64,000 bases of DNA from Bacillus sp. ISL-41 (GCF_018613235.1 NZ_JAGGQP010000014.1:1-64000); one strand, 5' to 3'. Positions 26,245-36,267 are shown, counted from the stretch's first letter. The notes: generated by a model from the sequence alone, not told the origin. Numbers and translations are program-made.

Positions 26245-27489
26245 ATGAATGAGGTAATGAACCAACTTAACGCAGAACAATTTGCTGAAGTAAAAAGGCA
26301 AATGAACATCTACTCACAAGGTGTACAGGACATTATTCCCCTTGAAGAGTTAGAACTAAAAGTAGCCAAGTCGATTCTGCAAAATAGACCATTAAAAATT
26401 AAACTAGGTTTGGACCCTTCTGCTCCAGATGTTCATCTCGGACATACCGTGGTCCTTAACAAAATGAGACAGTTTCAAGAAAATGGACATATCATACAAC
26501 TAATAATTGGGGATTTTACAGGAAAAATCGGGGATCCGACAGGGAAATCGGTCGCAAGAAAGCAATTGACAGAAGAAGAAGTGAAGCATAACGCCAAAAC
26601 ATACTTTGAGCAATTTGCAAAAGTTATCGATATGGAAAAAGTTGAATTGCATTACAACTCTAAATGGTTGTCTGAACTAAATTTTGAGGATGTAATTCAA
26701 TTGGCCGGCAAGATCACCGTGGCAAGACTATTGGAAAGGGACGATTTTGAAGAACGCATTGCATTCGGTAAACCAATCTCACTCCACGAATTCTTCTACC
26801 CACTTATGCAAGGCTATGATTCTGTTGTACTGGAATCCGATATTGAACTTGGAGGGACCGATCAGCATTTTAATATTCTGATGGGAAGACACTTTCAGGA
26901 GAAGTTTGGAAAGGAAAAGCAAATCGCATTGCTAATGCCACTACTTGAAGGTCTTGATGGTGCCGAAAAGATGTCTAAATCCAAGAAAAACTACATTGGC
27001 ATTGATGAGAGCCCACAGGAAATGTACGGGAAAGCAATGTCCATTCCCGATGAGTTAATGACTAAATACTTTGAATTAGTAACGGATCTTACACCTAAAG
27101 AAATTCAAACCATTAAGAAACAGTTAGAAACAGGGGAACTTCATCCAAGGGATGCCAAAATGCTTCTTGGTAAGACAATTGTAAGAATGTACCACGGTAT
27201 TGAAGCGGCAGAGCGGGCAGAAAATCATTTTATCTCTGTCTTTCAAAAAGGTTCTTTGCCTGATGATATTCCTGTTATAGAATGGGATGGAGATAAGGAG
27301 ATATCAATCATTGACCTATTAGTTGGTTTGAAATTGTTATCGTCCAAGAGCGAAGCACGAAGGATGATAGATAATAAAGGCGTAAAAGTAAATGGGGAAC
27401 AAGTGGGTAATCACCAATTAACCCTTATTGTTACCGATGGGTTAATTATACAGGTAGGAAAACGGAAATTTATTAAATTGAAAGTTTAG
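26245..27489 (+). CDS. tyrZ: Tyrosyl-tRNA synthetase (TyrZ-type)
   Basis: A 414-residue class I synthetase that charges tRNA-Tyr with tyrosine. ATG 26245 follows GGAGG by 8 bases. The HIGH motif is HLGH (about residue 51), KMSKSKKN is the KMSKS loop (about 230), and a C-terminal S4 RNA-binding domain begins near 350. It is controlled by the tyrosine T-box in its leader. The MarR-type gene upstream and the length fit TyrZ, the second TyrRS of B. subtilis, rather than TyrS; this paralogue choice is contextual. Confidence 0.92.
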   Translation: MNEVMNQLNAEQFAEVKRQMNIYSQGVQDIIPLEELELKVAKSILQNRPLKIKLGLDPSAPDVHLGHTVVLNKMRQFQENGHIIQLIIGDFTGKIGDPTGKSVARKQLTEEEVKHNAKTYFEQFAKVIDMEKVELHYNSKWLSELNFEDVIQLAGKITVARLLERDDFEERIAFGKPISLHEFFYPLMQGYDSVVLESDIELGGTDQHFNILMGRHFQEKFGKEKQIALLMPLLEGLDGAEKMSKSKKNYIGIDESPQEMYGKAMSIPDELMTKYFELVTDLTPKEIQTIKKQLETGELHPRDAKMLLGKTIVRMYHGIEAAERAENHFISVFQKGSLPDDIPVIEWDGDKEISIIDLLVGLKLLSSKSEARRMIDNKGVKVNGEQVGNHQLTLIVTDGLIIQVGKRKFIKLKV

Positions 27490-27516
27490 ATATAAGTTAA
27501 TTTGCATACAAAGAAG

Positions 27517-27545
27517 CTCAGAGCTAGTAAAAGCCCTGAGTTTTC
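27517..27545 (+). terminator. Intrinsic terminator
   Basis: CTCAG...GCT pairs with AGC..CTGAG around a short loop and is followed by TTTTCTTTT, 28 bp past the tyrZ stop codon. Confidence 0.65.
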
Positions 27546-27666
27546 TTTTGTGTGGTGTAATACATCCTAGCATTCATTTATCATATGTTCTCTAGAAAAC
27601 AATTGCTCTCCAAGGGTGAAAGTAAACCTCAAACTTCAACCCTTTAATCTTCCGCTTAAAACATTC

Positions 27667-28104
27667 TTAATCATTTGAGTGAAGTTCACACTCAAATTCC
27701 TTTATCCACTTAAAATCTAAGGGAGCATTCACTACTTCGTAAATTCGTGTTGAGGCAACCACGTCATGGTCGAAGATGAAGATCTCGAATTCTCCATTTT
27801 TGTATACTATGCGCAGGGTAAACTGTTCGCTAGGATTTTCAGAGGACCATCCCTCTTTCATCGTTAGTCTTACTTTATATTGATTTAAAAAATCAGCAAG
27901 TTTATTCTTTTGGTCTTCACTAATTTTGGGAATTTTAATCTCAATCCCTTCGTTTTCTCTTTCACTTTCAACTGTTGTCAAAAAGATGCGATCGACTTGA
28001 TCAATATTAACGACGTCACCTAAGTCTTGTACTCGGTATATATAGAAGATAAAAGAGATAGCAATGCCTAGGATCATCGCAGAAACTAGTACATATTTCT
28101 TCAT
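27667..28104 (-). CDS. Membrane-anchored protein, unknown
   Basis: A 145-residue protein with one N-terminal span (about 5-24) and an extracytoplasmic domain of about 120 residues. No lipobox and no known motif. The gene is alone on the minus strand between tyrZ and the proline dehydrogenase gene. Confidence 0.6.
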   Translation of the reverse strand: MKKYVLVSAMILGIAISFIFYIYRVQDLGDVVNIDQVDRIFLTTVESERENEGIEIKIPKISEDQKNKLADFLNQYKVRLTMKEGWSSENPSEQFTLRIVYKNGEFEIFIFDHDVVASTRIYEVVNAPLDFKWIKEFECELHSND

Positions 28105-28307
28105 TACCCCCAGCTTAACAATTTAAAGTCTGGAAAAAATTGATTATTACAATATCCATTTCTCTACCAAATCCAAAAGTCCTGCTTTCACTATATTGCT
28201 TTCAATCCTGAAAATTTCGCGAGTAGCAAAAAAGTTATTGTAAAAAGGAAAAGGGTATCTAACTTATAAGAAAGCTTCCCAATAAAAAACAGAAAGGATA
28301 ATGTGCA

Positions 28308-29216
28308 GTGGCTATAGCGAGAGATTTCTTCATGGCGTTGTCAAAAAATCAGTTATTAAATGCTAGTGCAAAAAAATGGGGATTCAAACTTGGAGCGGGA
28401 AAGGTTGTTGCAGGAACTGACACTGATGGGATGATCCAATCAGTGAAGAATTTAAACTCTCATGGTATTAGTGCAACAGTAGACCATCTAGGTGAATTTG
28501 TTCGTTGCGAGCATGAAGCAATAGAAGCCAAAGAGAATGTCCTTAAAACACTGCAAGCCATTAAACAATCAAATGTAGACGCACATTTATCAATTAAATT
28601 AACACAACTGGGATTAGATGTTGATCAAGACTTTTGCCTGAAAAATATCCAGGATATAATGAAAGCAGCAAAAGAATACGGAGTATTTGTAAATATTGAT
28701 ATGGAAGATTACAGTCATCTCCTAATGACGTTTGATATATTAGATGAGTTGCGATACGAATACGACAACATCGGAACCGTAATTCAGGCATACCTTTACC
28801 GCTCAGAAAACGATCTTGAAAGATTGAAGCATGTGAGATTGCGACTCGTAAAAGGTGCATATAAGGAAAATGATCAAGTCTCTCTGCAAAAAAAGGAAGA
28901 AATTGATGCCAACTACTTGAAACTGATCAAGAAACGACTGCAACACCCGGGCTTCACATCGATCGCTACACATGATCACAATATTATAAATGAAGTAAAA
29001 CAATTTGTGATCGAGAACAATATTCCGATAGATAAATTTGAATTCCAAATGCTATATGGCTTCCGAACAGATATGCAGCATGAACTAGTAAAAGAAGGAT
29101 ATTCCTTCTGTACCTATGTACCATTTGGAAATGACTGGTATGGGTATTTTATGAGAAGATTAGCAGAACGCCCGAAAAATTTAAACCTAGTTTTGAAGAG
29201 TTTAGTGGCAAAATGA
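28308..29216 (+). CDS. Proline dehydrogenase
   Basis: A 302-residue flavoenzyme of the PRODH family, which oxidises proline to pyrroline-5-carboxylate. Typical segments are SIKLTQLGLD (about 95-104), the FAD/substrate barrel strands with VNIDMEDYS (about 127-135), RLVKGAYKEND (about 183-193) and the C-terminal FGNDWYGYFMRRLAERP (Arg pair that binds the substrate carboxylate). The start is GTG 28308 after GAAAGGA. Length matches the monofunctional Bacillus enzymes (PutB/FadM). No P5C dehydrogenase gene is adjacent. Confidence 0.9.
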   Translation: MAIARDFFMALSKNQLLNASAKKWGFKLGAGKVVAGTDTDGMIQSVKNLNSHGISATVDHLGEFVRCEHEAIEAKENVLKTLQAIKQSNVDAHLSIKLTQLGLDVDQDFCLKNIQDIMKAAKEYGVFVNIDMEDYSHLLMTFDILDELRYEYDNIGTVIQAYLYRSENDLERLKHVRLRLVKGAYKENDQVSLQKKEEIDANYLKLIKKRLQHPGFTSIATHDHNIINEVKQFVIENNIPIDKFEFQMLYGFRTDMQHELVKEGYSFCTYVPFGNDWYGYFMRRLAERPKNLNLVLKSLVAK

Positions 29217-29385
29217 TCTGCTTGGGGGTTTAAGAGAAAGATTGGGAGAAGCAGCAGGACGTATCCTCTGGATGCACCTAGTTTGGCTATGTAAATCTTC
29301 TATAGAAAATGGTAAGGTAGTCCTGTTGTTATTCCGTTTGGGAGCATTAGGTACGTCCCTTTGCTCCCGTTGAAAGAGGTGCATT

Positions 29386-30249
29386 ATGAGTAATATTAAA
29401 TCGGCTATTGAAACGATGAAATATCGTCAATCTATTAGAACATATGATACAAAGAAGCTTTCCGAAACTGATTACAAAAGGATTATAGAATACATAGCTA
29501 ATGAAGACAATTTAATAGGACCTTTTGGCAATAAAGGCCGAATAGAGCTTATTCAGATTACCAACAATGTATCAGAAAAAGGAATCAAGCTTGGAACTTA
29601 TGGATTTATTAAAAATCCGCAGGTCTATCTGGTCGGTCTGTGTGAAAATAAGAAATACTCCTTGCTGGAATTCGCTTATACATTTCATAAGCTGGTGATT
29701 TATTTGACAGGTCTTGGATTGGGAACATGCTGGATGGGCGGCACCTTCAGCAGGAATTCCTTTGAACGAGAAATTCAGCTTGCAGAAGGAGAGTTTATTC
29801 CATGTATTACGCCATCGGGCTATCCTCAACAAAAGCAAAGAGTATTTGATAAAGCGCTTCGTTATGTGGTGAAAGCCGATAATAAAAAACCGTGGGATCA
29901 GTTGTTTTTTGACGGATGTTTTACAGATCCGCTCGGAAAGGAGCATGCAACACATTTTGAGATTCCCATCGAGATGGTGAGGCTGGGGCCTTCTGCATCT
30001 AACAAACAGCCATGGAGACTGGTTTTGTCGGAGGATCGGCAAAAGTGCCATTTTTATATTGAACATACCCCCAATTACAGTACAAGGCTAGGATATGATA
30101 TGCAAATACTCGATATTGGCATTGCTATGGCTCAGTTTGAGTTAGCATGCGATGAACTGGAAATTAAGGGTCGCTGGGAAGTTGCAGACCCAGGATTAGA
30201 GCTCCCGAAAAGTCTGACAGAGTATATGGTTAGCTGGACACTGGATTAG
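29386..30249 (+). CDS. Nitroreductase-family protein (TM1586 type)
   Basis: A 287-residue FMN-type nitroreductase-like protein. The N-terminal KYRQSIRTYD is the family's FMN-binding opening. TGLGLGTCWMGG (about 107-118) and GPSASNKQPWRLV (about 205-217) are conserved segments of the tandem nitroreductase fold. It would be a dimeric or pseudo-dimeric flavin reductase; the natural substrate is unknown. AAAGAGGTG precedes the ATG. A terminator lies at 30440. Confidence 0.87.
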   Translation: MSNIKSAIETMKYRQSIRTYDTKKLSETDYKRIIEYIANEDNLIGPFGNKGRIELIQITNNVSEKGIKLGTYGFIKNPQVYLVGLCENKKYSLLEFAYTFHKLVIYLTGLGLGTCWMGGTFSRNSFEREIQLAEGEFIPCITPSGYPQQKQRVFDKALRYVVKADNKKPWDQLFFDGCFTDPLGKEHATHFEIPIEMVRLGPSASNKQPWRLVLSEDRQKCHFYIEHTPNYSTRLGYDMQILDIGIAMAQFELACDELEIKGRWEVADPGLELPKSLTEYMVSWTLD

Positions 30250-30439
30250 GTTGGTTGAATCGAAGGATTTATCTTGGCAAGTTATGTGTTTAAGTGGGAA
30301 TAGGGCAGTGAGCTGGTGAATGCAGCTAGGATAGTGGAAAAGGATTATTTATCTATTTGATCTAATGAAAACTAAATTAATATTTGTTGGATACACACTC
30401 TGAAGCCGTTGCGAAAACTACACTAACATAAATATTTCA

Positions 30440-30468
30440 GCCTTATCTTTTGGGGATAAGGCTTTTTT
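30440..30468 (+). terminator. Intrinsic terminator
   Basis: A perfect 8-bp stem (30440-30447 with 30455-30462), 7-base loop and T6. It lies 190 bp after the nitroreductase gene; the 30250-30673 gap holds nothing else that I can support. Confidence 0.85.
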
Positions 30469-30673
30469 GTTCTTGATTTCATCAATTTTTGTGTATTGAT
30501 TCGCGAATTTCCCCTAAAGAATTTAATGAAATTTAATACTATACACTTCTGACAAAGTATCATCTGAAATAAAGTATAATCGGAATTACTATTATCAATG
30601 GGTTTACAGCGTTAATCTATGTTAACATTTTGAGATAATGAACAATATGAAACTATTATACGAGAGCCCTAAA

Positions 30674-31294
30674 ATGAAAAATAAAATGAACTTATTAATC
30701 GTCATTTTTACGACCATCTTTATGGTTGGTTGTACAAGCGTAGAAGATACAACCATTAAGGATAGAGAAAAAGATCCACAGGAAGCAACTACAGTTAACA
30801 CAAATAAAAATAGTAAAAAAGAAGAAACTACGGTTGTCGATGAACCAGTAGCAGAGGAAAAACAAACCCAATCAACTAATGAACTGTTCTCAGGATACAA
30901 GCTTATTGAAGTTGATGGTGGCGATTTGTCTGGTTATCGTGAACCTTACGTCGTAGTTGACATTGGTTATGGAGACCGGGAATATTGGGCATTTACCAAT
31001 GAATACGGGCAACTAGTACGCGTCATTGCTGACGAAATCATTCTACAAGATGACCGGAACGAACCTGTATTACCTTCTGGCAGATACTACTCTGATGAAG
31101 CAAAGGTTCCCGGTGTCGTAAGTGACGTTTTAGATGAAGGACATGTTATTGCTGATTCTCTCGGAGGGGTATCGAATGCGTATAATATTACCCCACAAGA
31201 TAGCACACTCAACCGACATGGTGATCAAGAATATATGGAAGACGTGATCCGAAGCGCTGGCGGAGCCACTATTAAAGAGAGAACTAGCAGTTAA
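30674..31294 (+). pseudogene. Truncated paralogue of the secreted nuclease
   Basis: The 206-residue product is closely similar to the nuclease at 14790: same lipoprotein signal (lipobox MVGC), Thr/Glu linker and nuclease core, with DEGHVIADSLGG and LNRHGD intact. Similarity stops abruptly after the GGAT residues at about 198; eight unrelated residues and a stop follow. The copy thus lacks roughly 100 C-terminal residues, including the end of the nuclease fold and the calcium-binding-like tail. ATG 30674 is preferred by alignment with the paralogue. The break lies just before the defence island. Confidence 0.7.
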
Positions 31295-31555
31295 AACGCT
31301 AAGTAGAAGAGCATTTGATCAGTCAAATGGGAGAGCATCCAACAGTTTGATCCATTTTTAGTTGGCACAAGAAATTTATTGATTTGATAAAGAACAGACT
31401 AGGCTAGACCAGAGACCATCTTAACCCATAATAACTTAGGTAAAATTAGACAGAAAATCAAATGTTGATGAACTGTGCGCATAAATAGATTAAATATAAA
31501 TGTTAATAGTAAAATATCCTTTATGTATTTTAGATATTTCATTATAATAATATTA
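31295..31555. other. Intergenic, left edge of the defence island
   Basis: AT-rich, with no visible gene or repeat. The truncated nuclease ends just before it and the methyltransferase promoter follows. Confidence 0.4.
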
Positions 31556-31567
31556 TTGACATATACT

Positions 31568-31591
31568 ACAGAATGTATGTTCTGTTATAAT
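31568..31591 (+). promoter_or_regulatory. Extended -10 promoter with overlapping dyad operator
   Basis: A perfect 6-bp dyad ACAGAA/TTCTGT with a 6-base spacer (31568-31585) abuts TATAAT (31586-31591), which is preceded by TG as an extended -10. The core GAATGTATGTTC differs by one base from the Bacillus LexA-box form GAAC-N4-GTTC. Position over the promoter suggests repression, by LexA or by a dedicated regulator. Confidence 0.5.
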
Positions 31592-31626
31592 ATTTATTAA
31601 TGAAGAATCGTAGGGAGTGAAATAAA

Positions 31627-32706
31627 GTGGGAAATATAAAACCTACAGTTATTGATATGTTTTCTGGTTGCGGAGGATTATCACGAGGCTTTATGGATGC
31701 AGGTTATGAAGTGTTGCTTGGAGTTGATAATGAAGCTATAGCGCTAAAAACATTTAAAGAAAACCATGGGCATGCTGAAATATTACAGGCAGATCTGTTT
31801 GATCCAGCAACAATACATCAAATGCAAAATATTATCGGAGACCGAAAAGTTGATCTTATCGTTGGCGGACCTCCTTGCCAAGGTTTCTCATTGACTGGAA
31901 CAAGAGATGAAGGTGATAAAAGAAACACACTTTTTAAATCAATGGTCGAAGCTGCTAAAGTTTTTGAACCGCAAGCATTTGTTTTAGAAAATGTACCAGG
32001 ATTGGCTACATTATATAAAGGAAAAACTAGGGATGATATTATAAAAAGTTTTTCCGAGTTAGGCTATAAAGTGAATTTCAATGTATTATTTGCTCCAGAT
32101 TATGGAGTCCCCCAAATAAGAAAAAGAATATTTTTTGTGGGTATTAAGGGAGACACAGAATTCAGCTTCCCGGAACAGACTCATTCTCCACATGAATATG
32201 TTACTTGTGGAGAAGCTATCAGCGACCTTCATGATCGGGATGATGATAAGCTTGGAGAAGAAATTGATAATTATGTGAGTGAGCCCCTGACTGACTATCA
32301 AAAATATATGAGATCCAAAACTACCATGTTATACAACCATGTAGGTACTCGTCATACAGAAGAAGTAAAAAAAGTGATTTCAATGGTGCCAGAGGGAGGA
32401 AACCATAAGGATTTACCACCGGGTGTTGGAGAAAGTAGGAAATTTAATGAAGCATGGACAAGATATCATAGTGAGAAGCCTTCTAAAACTATAGACACTG
32501 GACATAGAAACCACTTCCACTACAAGTTCAATCGAGTACCAACTGTTCGTGAGAATGCACGTTTGCAAACTTTTACCGATGACTTTGTATTTTACGGTAC
32601 AAAAACACAGCAATACAGACAAGTTGGTAATGCTGTTCCACCATTACTAGGCTTTCATATTGCCAAGAAGCTAAAATCTTATCTGAAAATAGAGCAAGAA
32701 GTGTGA
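31627..32706 (+). CDS. DNA (cytosine-5) methyltransferase, M1
   Basis: A 359-residue C5 methyltransferase that transfers a methyl group from SAM to cytosine in DNA. Motif I is MFSGCGGLSRGF (about 11-22), motif IV GPPCQGFS has the catalytic Cys84, motif VI is LENVPG (about 120), and motif X is GNAVPP near the end. The target-recognition region lies at about 210-300. GTG 31627 has AGGGAG 9 bases upstream. Its stop overlaps the ATG of M2. Two adjacent C5 enzymes recall BsuMI (YdiO/YdiP) and LlaJI, where each enzyme modifies one strand or site form. Confidence 0.95.
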   Translation: MGNIKPTVIDMFSGCGGLSRGFMDAGYEVLLGVDNEAIALKTFKENHGHAEILQADLFDPATIHQMQNIIGDRKVDLIVGGPPCQGFSLTGTRDEGDKRNTLFKSMVEAAKVFEPQAFVLENVPGLATLYKGKTRDDIIKSFSELGYKVNFNVLFAPDYGVPQIRKRIFFVGIKGDTEFSFPEQTHSPHEYVTCGEAISDLHDRDDDKLGEEIDNYVSEPLTDYQKYMRSKTTMLYNHVGTRHTEEVKKVISMVPEGGNHKDLPPGVGESRKFNEAWTRYHSEKPSKTIDTGHRNHFHYKFNRVPTVRENARLQTFTDDFVFYGTKTQQYRQVGNAVPPLLGFHIAKKLKSYLKIEQEV

Positions 32707-33980
32707 TGGAAATGAATAAATTTAATGTAATTGATATTTTTGCCGGTTGTGGAGGATTATCAGAAGGCTTTAAAAAAACAGGGATTTTTAATCTTTTAGC
32801 AGCTGTAGAGTGGGAAAAAGCACCTGCAATGAACCTCGTAAACAGATTAAAAACTAAATCCGGCATTGAGAATGCAGAAGAGCGTGTATTAATTTTCGAT
32901 ATTCAAAGGACAGATGAGTTATTCTATGGTTGGGAGAATGATGAAAAGTATGGCTCAAATCAAGGATTAAATAAGCTCGTTGGCTCTGAAAATGTTGATT
33001 TGATAATCGGTGGACCACCCTGTCAGGCCTACTCAATTGCCGGACGTATAAGAGACGAACATGGAATGAAAAATGACTATCGTAACTACCTTTTTGAAAG
33101 CTATATGAAAGTGGTAAAAAAATATAAGCCAAAAGCATTTGTATTTGAAAATGTACAAGGCATGCTGAGTGCAAAACCAGGTGATGTGCCAGTAACAGAA
33201 TTAATAAGGAAAGAAATTGAAGAAGCTGGTTATATAATTGTTGATGATTTAAAGGAACACGCATTAATAGATTTCACTGAATATGGAGTTCCGCAAAAAA
33301 GAAGCCGAGTAATTATATTGGCACTAAATAAATCACTCTTCAAACAACCTGAGAAGGTACTTTTAGACTTTTACCACAGAGTATTACCTATTTATAAAGA
33401 AGCAAATAAAAGAACTGTAAGAGATGCCATTGGAGACCTGCCCCCTTTATTTCCTGCAGAACAGGATATTAAGGATAAAGGAAGAAAATACTCTCATGTC
33501 TTAAATAAAAAAAATGTATCAAATCACGAACCCCGATTTCACAGCAGGAGAGACATAGAAATCTTCACTGAATTGACAACAGATATTGAACAAGGTTATT
33601 TTAAATATATTTCAACAGATGCTTTAAAGAAACTCTATACTGAGCGTACTGGTAAAACTTCTAATGTTCATAAATACTATGTATTACGCTGGGATGATCA
33701 AAGTAATACAATTCCAGCACATTTATATAAAGATGGATTAAGGCATATCCATCCCGATTCAAGGCAGGCTCGATCTATCACTGTAAGGGAAGCCGCGAGA
33801 CTACAAACTTTTGATGATGATTATGAGTTTATTAGCAGTGCTGGTGAAAACTATAAAATGATTGGAAATGCTGTCCCACCAAAATTTTCAAAAAAATTGG
33901 CACTTGCCGTTGCTGAAATCCTTTCACCTGAATATGATGAGTCTGATTTACGTATTGATAGAATGTGTAATGAAATTTAG
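32706..33980 (+). CDS. DNA (cytosine-5) methyltransferase, M2
   Basis: A 424-residue C5 methyltransferase, distinct from M1. Motif I is IFAGCGGLSEGF (about 11-22), motif IV GPPCQAYS has its catalytic Cys at about 107, motif VI is FENVQG and motif X GNAVPP. A longer insert lies between motif I and IV. ATG 32706 overlaps the M1 stop (TGATG), so translation is coupled. A strong terminator at 33984 separates the methyltransferase pair from the restriction genes, allowing methylation to be expressed apart from restriction. Confidence 0.95.
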   Translation: MEMNKFNVIDIFAGCGGLSEGFKKTGIFNLLAAVEWEKAPAMNLVNRLKTKSGIENAEERVLIFDIQRTDELFYGWENDEKYGSNQGLNKLVGSENVDLIIGGPPCQAYSIAGRIRDEHGMKNDYRNYLFESYMKVVKKYKPKAFVFENVQGMLSAKPGDVPVTELIRKEIEEAGYIIVDDLKEHALIDFTEYGVPQKRSRVIILALNKSLFKQPEKVLLDFYHRVLPIYKEANKRTVRDAIGDLPPLFPAEQDIKDKGRKYSHVLNKKNVSNHEPRFHSRRDIEIFTELTTDIEQGYFKYISTDALKKLYTERTGKTSNVHKYYVLRWDDQSNTIPAHLYKDGLRHIHPDSRQARSITVREAARLQTFDDDYEFISSAGENYKMIGNAVPPKFSKKLALAVAEILSPEYDESDLRIDRMCNEI

Positions 33981-33983
33981 CAT

Positions 33984-34012
33984 AGACGATCTTTTTAAGG
34001 TCGTCTTTTTTT
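33984..34012 (+). terminator. Intrinsic terminator
   Basis: A 10-bp stem (33984-33993 with 33997-34006, one mismatch), a 3-base loop and T6-7, immediately after the M2 stop codon. Confidence 0.8.
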
Positions 34013-34064
34013 ACTTATTTTGTTAAAATTGTAATTAGGGACTAAATGAGAGGAGGAAAAATAT

Positions 34065-34763
34065 ATGAGAAATAATGAGAGTCTTTATTTTGATATATGG
34101 AGAAAAAGGGACTTCAGAAATTTACTGATGGCATATACTCAGACGGCAAATCAATTCCGAACGCAAGAAGACATGAGAATTGGTTTTGGTAAGATGCTAG
34201 ACAAATATGTTGATGGCGGCAAAAAAAAGTATTCAGGTACAAAAAAACAATGGATGAGCGCATATACACTTGGAAGGGAACTAGGGGTTTTTCGACGGAA
34301 AAAGGGTGAAAGTTATGAACTATCCAGGCTTGCACGTGACTTTTTGGAAAGCAGAATCCTTGCGAGTGAGTACCTGTTAAATTACTTGTTGAATTTTAAT
34401 CAATTAATTGATGGTCAGATTGTCCATCCGCTTTATGAGGTGCTCCTTGTTATTAAGACGAATGGAGGTACAGTTACTAGAAATAACATTATAAACATAC
34501 CTAATTTTAATTTATCTTCCAAAACTACTGAAAACCAACGGCAAATTATAAACATTTTCATTCATAGAATGATAGAGGCTAAAATTATAGAACCAACAAC
34601 ACAGAAAGAAGTGTTCAGGCTGACGTCAAGGTATAATCTTGAGAATCTGATGCAGTCTTGTTGCAAATCTGATAAATCCCCTGAAGAGTTTGAAGAAATG
34701 ACACATGAAGAATATGTTGATATGTTAAGTGTGCCCAATACTATAATTCAAGTATACAGATAA
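34065..34763 (+). CDS. Uncharacterised restriction-locus protein
   Basis: A 232-residue protein preceded by GGAGG. It is basic in its N-terminal half and helical, without membrane spans or a nuclease motif I can see. Its N-terminal and C-terminal regions look like winged-helix units, so DNA binding or target recognition is possible. It is the first gene of the restriction operon, 16 bp before the McrB-like gene. By position it corresponds to the third protein of BsuMI-type systems (ydiR position). The function is inferred from context only. Confidence 0.6.
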   Translation: MRNNESLYFDIWRKRDFRNLLMAYTQTANQFRTQEDMRIGFGKMLDKYVDGGKKKYSGTKKQWMSAYTLGRELGVFRRKKGESYELSRLARDFLESRILASEYLLNYLLNFNQLIDGQIVHPLYEVLLVIKTNGGTVTRNNIINIPNFNLSSKTTENQRQIINIFIHRMIEAKIIEPTTQKEVFRLTSRYNLENLMQSCCKSDKSPEEFEEMTHEEYVDMLSVPNTIIQVYR

Positions 34764-34779
34764 GGAGCTACGAAAAAAA

Positions 34780-36258
34780 TTGGAGAAATCGATTATAGAT
34801 AATTATATAATTTCATTACTTGCAAAGCCATTTGTAGTGCTGACAGGAAACTCAGGCACTGGGAAGACGCATTTGGCACTTAAGGTTGCTGAACATCTAG
34901 AGAACAAGAATTACAAGGTAAACTCCTGGTTATCCCTTGCGATTAATAATAGAGGCAGAATATTGAACAGAAACGAGGAAGATATAAGAAATTTATGTAT
35001 AGACTCCAATGTTTTTGTTGCTAAGGTTGAAGAGAAAGAGTTTGAAGTACAAATTGAAATGAATGTTCAAGTTGAAAGTGATGACACCGAATTCTGGGAT
35101 ATGATTAATGAGGGCTCAACAAATATCAAATTAGGTGCAGCAGTAAGAATTCCGTCAGAAAAGAGACACGTTTTAATCCCTGTTGGTGCAGACTGGACAG
35201 ATTCACGTAATTTACTTGGTTATGTTAATCCTTTTGGGCCGGAAGGTAAGACAGTGTATGAAATTACTCCTATAGTAGAGTTGCTTCTAAAAGCTCTTCA
35301 CCCGGAGAATCGATATTTACCGCATTTTATTATTTTGGACGAAATGAATTTATCGCATGTTGAAAGGTACTTTAGCAGTTTTCTTTCAGCAATGGAGGCT
35401 AACAGGAGTTCTTCAGAGGAAAAAGGTGTAGAGTTATTAGATAAAACTCAACTTGCAATTATAATTGAAACTCTTAAGGAAAACCCTCGGGTAAATTCAA
35501 AAGTACTTGAAAGCGCAGAGTTGCTCTTACAAAAGGATAATTACATTTCTTTGCCACCAAACATATTTATTATAGGCACAGTAAATGTGGATGAAACAAC
35601 CTACATGTTTTCACCAAAAGTTTTGGATAGGGCGCATATAATTGAACTGGAAACAGTGCATCCATCAAAATATTTTAACGGATCATTTACGCAAAGTGAC
35701 CTTAATTTGGATGGTGACACGATCCTTAACAACTTTAGGACATCTATAGAATACAGGGAAAAAGAACACCAGGGAGTGGATGTGCTTTCTCAATTACAAA
35801 GCAGATGGCATGATGATTCTGGATTTGAAGAAGCAAAGGAGCAAATTGAAATACTTCTATCCGGCATGTACAGTTTACTTAAGACTGTTAATTTTGATTT
35901 TGGATACAGAATTTATAAAGAAACCCTGGAATATTTATATTTTGCCATTCTGTACAAAAAGTCGACCGCGGAGTGGGGAACTTATATGGATAATGTCATT
36001 TTGCAAAAAGTACTTCCGAAACTACATGGAAATAGAAGGCAGTTGAGTGATGTATTGGATTTATTAATTAAGTACCTTAATAAAGAAATATTTGATGATA
36101 TCGCCGCAAATATTAAAGTAAGAGAAGCTTCAGAGAATTATGCTACCAATAATGAAAATATAGTCAAAAATAATCTTGATTTACCTAAGAGTATGGCAAA
36201 ACTGAATAAAATGAAAACGTCCCTTAATAATATCGGATTTACTTCATTTATAGGTTAG
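34780..36258 (+). CDS. McrB-like AAA+ NTPase, restriction subunit R1
   Basis: A 492-residue AAA+ protein. Walker A is GNSGTGKT at residues 23-30, Walker B is LDEMNLSHVERYF (about 186-198), and GTVNVDETT (about 269-277) is the McrB-type sensor/GTPase motif; LDRAHIIEL follows. There is almost no N-terminal domain before the AAA core, unlike E. coli McrB, so DNA recognition must lie elsewhere. TTG 34780 has AAGGAG 12 bases upstream, a long spacing. It resembles the GTPase-type R1 subunit of LlaJI and YdiS of BsuMI. The partner nuclease gene starts 9 bp downstream. Confidence 0.88.
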   Translation: MEKSIIDNYIISLLAKPFVVLTGNSGTGKTHLALKVAEHLENKNYKVNSWLSLAINNRGRILNRNEEDIRNLCIDSNVFVAKVEEKEFEVQIEMNVQVESDDTEFWDMINEGSTNIKLGAAVRIPSEKRHVLIPVGADWTDSRNLLGYVNPFGPEGKTVYEITPIVELLLKALHPENRYLPHFIILDEMNLSHVERYFSSFLSAMEANRSSSEEKGVELLDKTQLAIIIETLKENPRVNSKVLESAELLLQKDNYISLPPNIFIIGTVNVDETTYMFSPKVLDRAHIIELETVHPSKYFNGSFTQSDLNLDGDTILNNFRTSIEYREKEHQGVDVLSQLQSRWHDDSGFEEAKEQIEILLSGMYSLLKTVNFDFGYRIYKETLEYLYFAILYKKSTAEWGTYMDNVILQKVLPKLHGNRRQLSDVLDLLIKYLNKEIFDDIAANIKVREASENYATNNENIVKNNLDLPKSMAKLNKMKTSLNNIGFTSFIG

Positions 36259-36267
36259 GAGCTAATA

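Noticed and set aside
29572-30066. Minus-strand 164-codon frame inside the nitroreductase gene
   Set aside because: It is a shadow of a well-recognised enzyme and has no start site context.
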